Positions 24,151-32,290 of a DNA stretch of 56,124 bases are shown here, piece by piece. Source of the stretch: JAKJGA01 sp029554345. Its GTDB lineage: Bacteria; Spirochaetota; UBA4802; JAFGJZ01. Under the pieces are notes generated by a model. The model had not been told where the DNA came from, did not search any database, and worked only from the letters and a program-made list of their open reading frames with translations. The stretch spans positions 1-56,124 of the forward strand of contig DAOPBR010000014.1 of the NCBI GenBank assembly GCA_035395685.1, in the 5' to 3' direction. How positions within the stretch are numbered: position 1 is the first letter of the stretch; each line of letters begins with the position of its first letter. A program made the translations under genes and the position numbers.

Positions 24151-25374
24151 CTATATTGTTTTTTCTACCATGTTTCTAAGCGTGTTGTTTAAAAGCATTC
24201 TGAATACTTCATCTTTTTCTTCAGCTAAAATATCATAAAGCGGTATGATCGTGCTTTTGTCGCGGATTTTTTCAAGAGCGTAAAGAGCTGCGCTTCTCAC
24301 AAAAATGTTTTTTTCAGTTTTGACCATCTCTGTCATTTTCCGGCAGCTGCTTTTGGCGTTTATTATAGCGAGAGAATTGCAGGCTTCGCTTCTTACTCTG
24401 TAGTCTTCATCGGACAGATTCTGAATGAGAACGCCTGCGGATCTGTCGGACCTCAGAATTCCGAGAGAAGCAACTGCTTTTATTCTTAGACGGGCGGATG
24501 AATCTTTTAAAGCAGTGAGTTCAATTCCTCTGATGAAAGAACTTCTGAAAGAAACAAGAAGGCTGATGTAGAAATCTTTCAGGTAATCATCGGTTTCTCT
24601 TTCAAGTTGCTCGTTTAATGCGGAGGCTGCAGAAGATATCCTGTATCTGGCAATTTTATCAGCAGCGGTTTTTCTGACATTATAATTCGAGTGAGAAAGA
24701 AGTTTGATGTAGATGTATGAACTTGAAGAATCTCCGAAAGAAGACAGCGCATTCATCGATTCGATAATGACTTCATAATCATCATCCTGAAGAGCAATAG
24801 TTTTCAGATTATTCAGCTGTTCTGAAATTTTATTTTTAAAAATAAGTCTGATAATCATCAGCCGTATGGATTTGTTTTTGTCTTTTACCATTTCGGCAAC
24901 GATGGGTAGAAACCGTTTGTCATACATGCTCGTCAATGCTTCTGCGGCATATACTCTGAAGACGGGATTTTCGTTCTGTGACATTAATAATATTTTCGGA
25001 TAAACTCTGTCGTCGCCTATTCTTTTTAATACTGCGATTGCCGCTGTGCGGACTTCAGAAAATCTTGAGTCCAGCTGGTTTATTATGCTGTTGAGATCCC
25101 TTTTATCTTTGCTTTGAGAAATTCTGTTTATAGCTTCGATTTTAAACGCAGCTTCATTTGATTTATCAAGAACGGTTTTCCAGGCGGAAAGAGAAAAAGA
25201 CAGATCGATTTTTTTGAGACTTTCAAAGGCTTCTTCGCGTGATGATTTGGTCCATGCGGACGAGACTTTCTCTGCGAACATTTTAGCGCTTGCTTTACTT
25301 TGGATAATCTGGTCTTGCGTATATGAATTCGCGAAGAAAATCAGTACGAGAATGAGATAAACTATTTTTTTCAT
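24151..25374 (-). CDS. Secreted HEAT-repeat protein
   Basis: 407 residues with a signal peptide (ends near residue 19, SYTQ). Residues 60-400 are a continuous array of HEAT/PBS-lyase-like helical pairs ('DLNSIINQLDSRFSEVRTAA', 'NENPVFRVYAAEALTSM', 'DRSAGVLIQNLSDEDYRVRSEA'). A periplasmic alpha-solenoid of this type usually binds other proteins; its partner is unknown. It sits between a TetR regulator and nadE on one transcript. Confidence 0.85.
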   Translation of the reverse strand: MKKIVYLILVLIFFANSYTQDQIIQSKASAKMFAEKVSSAWTKSSREEAFESLKKIDLSFSLSAWKTVLDKSNEAAFKIEAINRISQSKDKRDLNSIINQLDSRFSEVRTAAIAVLKRIGDDRVYPKILLMSQNENPVFRVYAAEALTSMYDKRFLPIVAEMVKDKNKSIRLMIIRLIFKNKISEQLNNLKTIALQDDDYEVIIESMNALSSFGDSSSSYIYIKLLSHSNYNVRKTAADKIARYRISSAASALNEQLERETDDYLKDFYISLLVSFRSSFIRGIELTALKDSSARLRIKAVASLGILRSDRSAGVLIQNLSDEDYRVRSEACNSLAIINAKSSCRKMTEMVKTEKNIFVRSAALYALEKIRDKSTIIPLYDILAEEKDEVFRMLLNNTLRNMVEKTI

Positions 25375-25391
25375 ATTATTGAATCTGATAA

Positions 25392-26000
25392 TTAAGGCAT
25401 CATGCCTTTCATGATCATATCAACTACGCTTTGTACGACATTATTGTCAAGAATATCCTTTCCTTTTCTGCGGTATTCATGAATAAGCAGCTGTACCGAT
25501 CCGAAAATGAGAAGGGAAGTGAGAAGGGGGTCTATATCCTGGCGGTAAATTCCTTTTTTGCTTAGTTCAGCCAGATCCTTTGCTATTATTTTGATGACAT
25601 TATCAACGAAACGTTCCGTCCGCTCCGTTACATCTTCATCCAGACCGATGATTTCTTTATACATCAGCATGATTACGATGGGTTCTTCAATTACTGCGCT
25701 TACACAATTTGAAAATTTTTTTCTGATAAATTGTGAAATTTCATCTCCTGTCGGATCGGATTTTATGAATTCTACAAGATCGTCGCTGTCGAAGATATCT
25801 TCTATTTTTTCTTCAAGGGATTCGAGGATGGAATAAACTATCTCGCGTTTGTTGCCGAAATACTGATAAACTGTTCCCCGGGCTATATCAAGATTATCAC
25901 ATATTTCCCCGATATGAGTGCTCTGATATCCTCTTTCGATGAACATCTCTTTTGCTGCATCTATTATCTGATTCTTGCGTTTTTGACCTTTAGCCGGCAT
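25392..26000 (-). CDS. TetR/AcrR family transcription regulator
   Basis: 202 residues. The N-terminal HTH is clear: 'IIDAAKEMFIERGYQSTHIGEICDNLDIARGTVYQYFGNKREIVYSILE'. The C-terminal ligand-binding helical domain is diverse as usual. Transcribed with the HEAT and nadE genes, it may control its own operon; the ligand is unknown. CAGGG precedes the ATG. Confidence 0.92.
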   Translation of the reverse strand: MPAKGQKRKNQIIDAAKEMFIERGYQSTHIGEICDNLDIARGTVYQYFGNKREIVYSILESLEEKIEDIFDSDDLVEFIKSDPTGDEISQFIRKKFSNCVSAVIEEPIVIMLMYKEIIGLDEDVTERTERFVDNVIKIIAKDLAELSKKGIYRQDIDPLLTSLLIFGSVQLLIHEYRRKGKDILDNNVVQSVVDMIMKGMMP

Positions 26001-26002
26001 AA

Positions 26003-26140
26003 TTACCCTGTAAAATAATCATCATTTATACTGTTCTCCGGAGTATTTTTCATCCTGTTTATTTCCGCGCTTAGCGGCACAAGAACTTCCTTGAGTTCCT
26101 TTATCATGACATCTGCTTTATCTCTAAGTTCACGGCTCAT
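26003..26140 (-). CDS. Small 45-residue helical protein, unknown
   Basis: A short frame ends 3 bases before the TetR gene. The start at 26140 is favoured by GGAAGGG immediately upstream; a longer version from 26182 (59 residues) lacks a ribosome site. The product is charged and probably one long helix ('KADVMIKELKEVLVPLSAEINRMK'). It may be a helper of the downstream regulator or a translational leader. No family is recognised. Confidence 0.45.
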   Translation of the reverse strand: MSRELRDKADVMIKELKEVLVPLSAEINRMKNTPENSINDDYFTG

Positions 26141-26224
26141 CAACCCTTCCGTAACGGCATAATTAAAATTAATAACTGCCATTGATTTAGTCAAGAAAAT
26201 TTTAATAACGAAAAACATAGAAAT

Positions 26225-26247
26225 AAGCAGGTTATGCCCACCTGCTT
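26225..26247 (-). terminator. Weak terminator-like hairpin after the 74-residue gene
   Basis: AAGCAGGT / ACCTGCTT (8 bp, 7-base loop) overlaps the stop codon of the 74-residue gene. The T tract on the minus strand is poor (TATTTC), so some read-through into the TetR-nadE genes is likely. Confidence 0.45.
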
Positions 26248-26456
26248 TCTTTGTCCTCTGTTTCATACGGAATTCCCGAAATCAGATAGAAAAATCTTTT
26301 CATGGATTCTTCATCCATTACAGCATTCTCGTACGAAACATGGGATTCTTTTGCTGCCTGAGATTTATCTATCCGCACGTCTTGACCGGTTTCGGACTGA
26401 ATTCTGTACTGCGGGCTGAAATATGTGCTTCCTAATGCGTTTATGTTGTTTTCCAT
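26232..26456 (-). CDS. 74-residue hypothetical protein
   Basis: Begins MENNINALGSTYFSPQYRIQ and ends in a short amphipathic helix ('DEESMKRFFYLISGIPYETE'). A very strong ribosome site (GGAGG, 7 bases) supports translation. There are no cysteines, signal or membrane segment. I do not recognise it. Confidence 0.6.
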   Translation of the reverse strand: MENNINALGSTYFSPQYRIQSETGQDVRIDKSQAAKESHVSYENAVMDEESMKRFFYLISGIPYETEDKESRWA

Positions 26457-26621
26457 AATTTACCTCCGTGTAAATCATGCCTCTTACATTATCGGAGGAT
26501 TTTGTTAATCTCATTAGCATTTTGATTATTTTTCAGAAAAACCGATGTGAAGAATTATAAGCCCGTTGAGAGTCTGTATTTTTGAAATTAATGAATTCAG
26601 GAAAAAATGCGCTTTGAAATT

Positions 26622-28535
26622 CTATTTTATATCTGCATATCCCTTAACGGCATTTCGTCCGTTGTTTTTCACGAAGTAAAGGGCTTTGTCCGTCATACCG
26701 ACAAGATCATCGATGTTATCAACTTCGGAGGATGATGCGACTCCGAGACTTATTGTAACCTCAGTTTTCTCCTGTACAGCAGATCTAATTCTTTCGGCTG
26801 CGTTTAAAGCGCCCTTTTCAGAGATGTCGGGCAATATTACGAGAAATTCTTCACCGCCGTACCTTGTTACAGTATCAACGCTTCTGAGTTCAGCTTTAAT
26901 TATTCCGGCGATATCCATCAGAAGCTTGTCGCCGCCTTCGTGACCTTTTGTGTCATTGTATTCTTTAAAATGATCAATATCTCCCATAATGAGAGAATAG
27001 CTTCTTTTGAGTGTTTTATATTCCTGCGCGCTTTTTTGGAGAATTGAGTCCATTTGTCTTCTGTTTGCAAGACCTGTGAGAGGATCATAAAGTGATAAAA
27101 TACGTGTTTTTTCATAAAGATGAATGTTCGAAAGAGCAAGAGCTATTTGTGAAGATGCTGCTGTATATATGTCAATTATGTCTGATGACGGAATTTTTTC
27201 ACACTCCTTATGTTCAATCAAAATACAGCCGATTTCACCTCCGTGGGAGAAGAGAGGAATCGCCGCGAAACGGTATAAACCGTTTGATTCATCGATTCTC
27301 GAACTTTCCTTGCTGAAGACAACTTTTCTGCTTCTTAGAGATTCTATGCAAATGTAATCATCTTCAGGCAGTTTCGATAAACTTGAATCGGAAGAAGAAT
27401 CTATTCTAAAAAGAACTCCGTCTTCAAACATGTAAAGGAAGACTTTGTCAGGATGAGAAAAAACATTGAGACTCTTTAGGGTTGATGAAAGTTTATCGGA
27501 AAAATCAAAAATCTCAAGTGTTGAAGTCGCCACCGATGCAAGCTTATGAAGGGCATTCAGCTTGTCGATTGCATCCTGTCTTTTTATTTCGCTTATTTTA
27601 TGCAGTATAACGTCTTTGAAAACAGAAGCTATTGTTTCAAAAATCTGCTGATCCGTAAAATCACAGCCGCCGTCCTTGTTTATAATACCTATAGCAGCTA
27701 TATTTTTTTCATCATTCTCTATGGGGATGATCAGAAGATTGCTTATGCAGTCGGTAGTTGTGAATATTGAATTGTCGCTTTTTTCAACGAAACGTGATCT
27801 TGTTTCATCAAGAATCTGTTTCGAAAAAAACATTATATTTTTAAGAATGCATGATTTTAACTTTCCGTCAGTATCCGGAAAATTGCGCGGAAAAGCAACA
27901 TTGGAATATTTCTTTCCCTCATTGTTATAAACGCAGTAAACTGCGGAAGAGGTTATCAGATCGGAAAGTTCTTCAAGAGCGGCATCTATGACTTCTTCTA
28001 CGCTGCCTAATGAAATTGCACGTTTGAAAAGACGGTTTATGCCGTAATAGAGGAGCCATTGTCTGAAAAGCTGCTGTTCGGTAATCTTGTATTCGCTGAT
28101 ATCTACGAATCCCATTATTAAGCTGTTTTCATCTTCGGCGTTATGTGTTATCCAGAGTTTTAAAGATACTTTTTCCTGTTCTGATTTTATTGACTCGATA
28201 TCAAAACTTATTATTTTTTCCTTAGTCTGAAAAGCGAAAATGATAAATTGTGTAACAAAGTCGATTCCGACAGTTTGAGTGATTTTGTTTGTAAAGTCTG
28301 TCAATGATGCAGAATTTAAAAATGAAAAGGCGCATTTATTGGCATAGGTGAATTTAATAAGGTTTTCAATTGTTCCTGCTTTCAGCAGCGTCTTGCAGAT
28401 TTTTTTATCGTTCATTCCGGCAAATTTTTCTTTTATCAGGGAAACATCGCATAGAGCAATCCCTATCGGCGCATCGGAAAAGAAAGACGATATGTTCTTA
28501 TTGGAAAACATGGCAAAGTTTAGCATAATATGCAT
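26622..28535 (-). CDS. Diguanylate cyclase with GAF sensor domains
   Basis: About 637 residues, cytoplasmic. The N-terminal 150 residues look PAS-like ('LWITHNAEDENSLIMGFVDISEYKITEQQLFRQW'). Two GAF-like domains follow (about 165-310 and 330-470). The GGDEF domain (about 475-635) has 'GDIDHFKEYND' and an intact active-site GGEEF. RxxD (RSVD) sits exactly five residues before it, the c-di-GMP inhibitory I-site. It should make c-di-GMP with product inhibition. The start is uncertain: no ribosome site is visible before the ATGs at 28535, 28526 or 28511. Confidence 0.9.
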   Translation of the reverse strand: MHIMLNFAMFSNKNISSFFSDAPIGIALCDVSLIKEKFAGMNDKKICKTLLKAGTIENLIKFTYANKCAFSFLNSASLTDFTNKITQTVGIDFVTQFIIFAFQTKEKIISFDIESIKSEQEKVSLKLWITHNAEDENSLIMGFVDISEYKITEQQLFRQWLLYYGINRLFKRAISLGSVEEVIDAALEELSDLITSSAVYCVYNNEGKKYSNVAFPRNFPDTDGKLKSCILKNIMFFSKQILDETRSRFVEKSDNSIFTTTDCISNLLIIPIENDEKNIAAIGIINKDGGCDFTDQQIFETIASVFKDVILHKISEIKRQDAIDKLNALHKLASVATSTLEIFDFSDKLSSTLKSLNVFSHPDKVFLYMFEDGVLFRIDSSSDSSLSKLPEDDYICIESLRSRKVVFSKESSRIDESNGLYRFAAIPLFSHGGEIGCILIEHKECEKIPSSDIIDIYTAASSQIALALSNIHLYEKTRILSLYDPLTGLANRRQMDSILQKSAQEYKTLKRSYSLIMGDIDHFKEYNDTKGHEGGDKLLMDIAGIIKAELRSVDTVTRYGGEEFLVILPDISEKGALNAAERIRSAVQEKTEVTISLGVASSSEVDNIDDLVGMTDKALYFVKNNGRNAVKGYADIK

Positions 28536-28567
28536 CAATATTCAAGAATTAATGATGTATATTATTA

Positions 28568-28598
28568 GCAAAGCCGCCTTTTGCCGGGCGGCTTTTGC
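28568..28598 (-). terminator. Terminator after the zinc-ribbon/DUF4389 gene
   Basis: GCAAAGCCGCC and GGCGGCTTTTGC form a GC-rich stem just after the stop codon, between this gene and the diguanylate cyclase. The minus-strand 3' side reads GGCGGCTTTGC. Confidence 0.75.
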
Positions 28599-28604
28599 AT
28601 GATT

Positions 28605-30641
28605 TCAGTCAAATCTGAATGACGGATACGAATCGATCGATCCGGCTATGTATGAGGCGATGTTGGTGTAATATCGGAAGTATCTTACGAGAAAATCGAA
28701 CAGAAAATTCGGATATTTTCCTGTAATAATTATGCTGATGAGACCTACAAGTGAAAAGATTGAGGCTCCGACACTGATGATAAAGAATATGATCAGATGC
28801 GGAAGAAGTGCTGCAAGAATACCTACAACAGAAAGACGTAAGAAAGCAAGGACGCGTGAATTGTTTTCCGGACGCACAATGTTGAACTGAAGAGGATAAT
28901 CGACATCATTTCGTCCCGCAAAAGGCGGATTCTCTTCTATGATTCCGCTCATTACGGCTGAAAGCGCACATGAATATCTGAGCATCTTTTCACTCAGCAT
29001 TACGTAATCCTTTTCTCCTTTTCCGGTAAAAAGAACAATGATATTATTTATAAAATTTATCAGTACTGATGCCGGAGAATAAACCATAAGAGAAATGAAA
29101 TGCGGAATCAGTGAAATGTTATAGATGAATAGAAGTTTTAAAAACGCTTTAAAACGTGAATACCTGATAGTGTAATCTACTGAAAAGTTAACATAACCGT
29201 TTCCGGATTCTTCTTTCTCAATTGCATTGACTTCGGAAGAATATGTGTCATATTCAGGTTTGATATCAAGGAATGATTCTTCGGCAGAATCTTCGATTGT
29301 ATCTTCTTCCTGATATCTGTCAATGTCGATTGCTGGAAGGCTGGATTCTTCCTGATAGTGTTCGGAAATGAGATCTCCGTAACCTGTATCAATATTGTTT
29401 TCGGTAATCGAATCAATTCCGAAATCTGAATCGATATCATTTAGTGAAAGAGGTGTTTCTTCATTTAAGTTCTGACCCGTGAAAGACGGAGTTTCTTCTA
29501 TTTGATCAAATGAAATTCCTGCGTCTGACAGTGCAAGTCTGCTTAACGTTTCATCCGGTGCTTCTCCGCTCAGCATTTCCGGAGATTCCTCAAGCTCTAT
29601 ATCAAGTGAGTCAAGGTCAAGAGTAAGGCTTTCATCATCATCCTGTTTTTTCGCTTCTATCGGTTCTTCAGGTGAATCGCCGGAAAGAATTTCATTTGTT
29701 TCCTGGAGGTCGAGGTCGAGCGAATCAAGATCAAGAGTAAGACTCTCATCTTCGTCGGAAGCAGAGAGGGAATCTTCGGTTTCAATTGAACCGAGGTCAA
29801 AAGTTATCTTTTCATCATCAGAGTCTTCATGATTAGGTTCTTCTTCTGCTGCAAGATCGAGGTCATCAAGATCAATCAATATTTTTTCATCATCAGCATC
29901 TTCCGAGAATGAAGTCAGTTCATCATCTGACGGCAGATCATTCAGTTCTATCGAAATTTTTTCATCATCAGCATCATCGGATTTGCCGTTGATAACCGAC
30001 ATGTCAATTTCCGGTTCAATATCGCTGTGGAATGAATCGAGAGAATCAATGCCGAATCCTTCAGGAATACGGGATTCTTCGGTTTCCAGATCAAGAGAGT
30101 CGAATGAAATTTCATTATCAGAAGACTTTTCTTTGCCGGGAGTATCGGATTCTATGAAATTGAAATTGTCATCATCATTAAATGAGTCAGCAATATCTAT
30201 CTGTGAATCCAGTTCGTCAGATACAGGTAAATCACCAAGTTTATTATCAGTTCCGGATATATTGTCGAGGTCGGGGAAATCGAAAGAATCAGTCATTTCA
30301 TTAGAAAGATTCTCTGCTTTTTCGGCAGGAGTTTCATCAAAATCCGGAAAATCGAAACTGCCCATGTCTTCTGAACCGAAAGCGGTATCAGACTGAGCTT
30401 TGTTTTCTGAAAAGGGACTGTCTTCGGCAATATCATTTGAAAAAGATCCGGAAGACTGATTCACCGCTTCTAAATCAGAAATATGTTCTTTAGCCGGCAA
30501 TGTGTGAAGATGTGATTCCGGGCGGTTGTCCACGACAACGCTTGTTCCGCATTTCGGGCAGCCGAAACCGAATTTCTTGCCTTCGACCTTAGAGTCATCC
30601 ACCGAATAGGCGGAATTACAGTTTGTACAGCGAACTATCAT
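28605..30641 (-). CDS. Zinc-ribbon (MJ0042), acidic-repeat, DUF4389 membrane protein
   Basis: 678 residues. An MJ0042-type zinc ribbon opens the protein (C5, C8, C28, C31). Residues 40-470 are highly acidic and Ser-rich, with repeated units of the form 'DDEKI.IDLDDLD' and 'DDESLTLDLDSLDLDL' (at least six). Two DUF4389 membrane modules (about 485-560 and 595-675) close it: 'FKAFLKLLFIYNISLIPHFI', 'VLFTGKGEKDY', 'IIITGKYPNFLFDFLVRYFRY'. The ribbon end is cytoplasmic. I know this ribbon-plus-acidic-linker layout from motility and polarity proteins of deltaproteobacteria, but a role here is only a guess. The ribosome site is GGGAG. The DUF4234 gene is 13 bases upstream. Confidence 0.82.
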   Translation of the reverse strand: MIVRCTNCNSAYSVDDSKVEGKKFGFGCPKCGTSVVVDNRPESHLHTLPAKEHISDLEAVNQSSGSFSNDIAEDSPFSENKAQSDTAFGSEDMGSFDFPDFDETPAEKAENLSNEMTDSFDFPDLDNISGTDNKLGDLPVSDELDSQIDIADSFNDDDNFNFIESDTPGKEKSSDNEISFDSLDLETEESRIPEGFGIDSLDSFHSDIEPEIDMSVINGKSDDADDEKISIELNDLPSDDELTSFSEDADDEKILIDLDDLDLAAEEEPNHEDSDDEKITFDLGSIETEDSLSASDEDESLTLDLDSLDLDLQETNEILSGDSPEEPIEAKKQDDDESLTLDLDSLDIELEESPEMLSGEAPDETLSRLALSDAGISFDQIEETPSFTGQNLNEETPLSLNDIDSDFGIDSITENNIDTGYGDLISEHYQEESSLPAIDIDRYQEEDTIEDSAEESFLDIKPEYDTYSSEVNAIEKEESGNGYVNFSVDYTIRYSRFKAFLKLLFIYNISLIPHFISLMVYSPASVLINFINNIIVLFTGKGEKDYVMLSEKMLRYSCALSAVMSGIIEENPPFAGRNDVDYPLQFNIVRPENNSRVLAFLRLSVVGILAALLPHLIIFFIISVGASIFSLVGLISIIITGKYPNFLFDFLVRYFRYYTNIASYIAGSIDSYPSFRFD

Positions 30642-30654
30642 CTTTTACTCCCGG

Positions 30655-30969
30655 CTACTTCCCTGGAAAATATCTTTCATTAATGCTGTTTTGTATGATC
30701 AATACCGAAAGAGGCAGAAAAATAATCATGTACCATTTGAGATCCCTGTCATTGATTTCTTCCGCTTTCTGCATATATTTCAAATTGAGATAAACACCCC
30801 AGATTCCGGCTGTAAAAATAGTAAGCATGATATTCGAAACCGGATTATCTCCGAATATTCTGCTTGTCCTTGCAAGCCACCAAAAATAGTAAAGACCGGC
30901 GCTGAATATCAATAAAAGAAGAAGAATTATCAGATTATTCTCCGGCATGTATTCTGGTCTGTGTTCCAT
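30655..30969 (-). CDS. DUF4234-like small membrane protein
   Basis: 104 residues with three hydrophobic helices. 'IMLTIFTAGIWGVYLNLKYMQKAEEIN' matches the T-x-GIW-x-Y-x-x-K signature of DUF4234. The function is unknown. It sits directly before the DUF4389 protein gene and the two small-domain families may form a membrane pair. Confidence 0.7.
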   Translation of the reverse strand: MEHRPEYMPENNLIILLLLLIFSAGLYYFWWLARTSRIFGDNPVSNIMLTIFTAGIWGVYLNLKYMQKAEEINDRDLKWYMIIFLPLSVLIIQNSINERYFPGK

Positions 30970-31142
30970 CAGATGATTCCGCCTACCTTCTGTTTGATTC
31001 TGACACTATTGAGTCAAAATGTCTACTATTTATTAACGGAATAAATGATGATTATATTTAGAAAAAATATTTGAAGAAAGCGGATTATTCTTGCACAGTT
31101 TTCTGTAATAAATAGAAGAAATAACATTTTGAGGTGGAAGTT

Positions 31143-31517
31143 GTGAAAAAAGCAGTAAGCGGCAAAGGTATTCCTTCTGCACTTGGACCGTATTCCGCGG
31201 CTGTTATGGCCGGAAATACATTATATGCTTCAGGTCAGATACCTGTTGATGAAACGGGTAATTTAATCAGTTCATCTGTAAGCGATGCGCTTTCAGTGAT
31301 TATGAAGAATGCAGCGTCGATTCTTTCAGCCGAAGGAATGACTCTTGATAACATAGTCAAAACGACTGTTTTTTCTGCGAGCATGGATTATTTTGCTGAA
31401 TTCAATGAGGCATATGCATCTTATTTTCAAAAACCGTATCCTGCCAGAAGTTTTATCGAAGTTTCGAAGCTTCCGAAAAACGCAATGATAGAAATAGAGT
31501 TTATAGCGGTAAAATGA
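31143..31517 (+). CDS. ridA: RidA family enamine/imine deaminase
   Basis: 124 residues. RidA hydrolyses 2-aminoacrylate and related enamines. Seen: 'IPSALGPYSAAVMAGNTLYASGQIPVD', the catalytic arginine in 'PYPARSFIEV', and 'LPKNAMIEIEFIAV'. The GTG at 31143 has GAGGTGG upstream; the GTG three codons earlier is inside that ribosome site. ATGA overlap with tcdA. Confidence 0.93.
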   Translation: MKKAVSGKGIPSALGPYSAAVMAGNTLYASGQIPVDETGNLISSSVSDALSVIMKNAASILSAEGMTLDNIVKTTVFSASMDYFAEFNEAYASYFQKPYPARSFIEVSKLPKNAMIEIEFIAVK

Positions 31518-32290
31518 TGTCTGAAACCCTTTATCGTGATATAACAAGCAGGACTGAGCTTGCACTCGGCAGGGATGCGTGCGAAAATATTTTTGATGCA
31601 AAAATTCTTATTGTCGGAGTGGGCGGTGTCGGAAGCTGGTGCGCCGAAGCTCTGGTGCGGAGCGGTGTTAAAAATATTACATTGGTAGATTTTGATTCTG
31701 TCTGCGCAACGAACATCAACCGGCAGGCTCAGGCTCATTCGGAAAATATCGGAAAAGCTAAAGTTGATGAAATGAAGAAAAAGCTCATGCAGATAAATCC
31801 TTCCGTATCAGTTGAAGTTTTTAACATGATTTTCAGCGAAGAAAATCATGAAGAGCTTAATATTGGTTCTTTTGATTATATAGTCGATGCAATTGATTTT
31901 GTTAAACATAAGGTTTATTTGTTAAAGCTTTGCTCTGAAAAAAAGAAAAAAATAATTTCGTCGATGGGAGCAGGTTCAAGAACTGATGCTTCCAAGATAA
32001 GACTTTCGACAATAGCAAAAACGCAAAACTGTTCACTTGCAAGAGCTGTCCGTAATGCGCTTAGAAGGGAAAACATAAGTTTGAATATTCCGTGCGTTTA
32101 CAGTGAAGAAATCCCTGTTAAACGTTTCGGACAGTCAGAAACGGATGTAGAACAGGATGACGGAAAACTCAGTAAAAAAATCATTAACGGTTCTCTGATG
32201 CACATAACCGCTTCTTTCGGTCTTATGATTGCCGGTGCAATAATAAGAGATGCGGCGGGAATAGAGAAAATCAGCGCGTGGAAGAGTTAA
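31514..32290 (+). CDS. tcdA: tRNA threonylcarbamoyladenosine dehydratase (TcdA/CsdL)
   Basis: 258 residues, E1-like ThiF/MoeB fold. Nucleotide loop 'ILIVGVGGVGSWCAEALVRSGV', 'LVDFDSVCATNINRQ', 'DYIVDAIDFVKHKVYLL', 'SSMGAGSRTDASKIRL' and 'LARAVRNALRR' together identify TcdA, which cyclises t6A37 to ct6A. The CxxC zinc pairs of MoeB are missing, as expected for TcdA. Its end overlaps the convergent sensor gene by 20 bases. Confidence 0.9.
   Translation: MMSETLYRDITSRTELALGRDACENIFDAKILIVGVGGVGSWCAEALVRSGVKNITLVDFDSVCATNINRQAQAHSENIGKAKVDEMKKKLMQINPSVSVEVFNMIFSEENHEELNIGSFDYIVDAIDFVKHKVYLLKLCSEKKKKIISSMGAGSRTDASKIRLSTIAKTQNCSLARAVRNALRRENISLNIPCVYSEEIPVKRFGQSETDVEQDDGKLSKKIINGSLMHITASFGLMIAGAIIRDAAGIEKISAWKS

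Noticed and set aside
29500..30400. Acidic repeat DNA as a CRISPR or tandem-repeat array
   Set aside because: Repeats are protein-level, irregular in spacing and inside an intact gene; no CRISPR array is present in the window.
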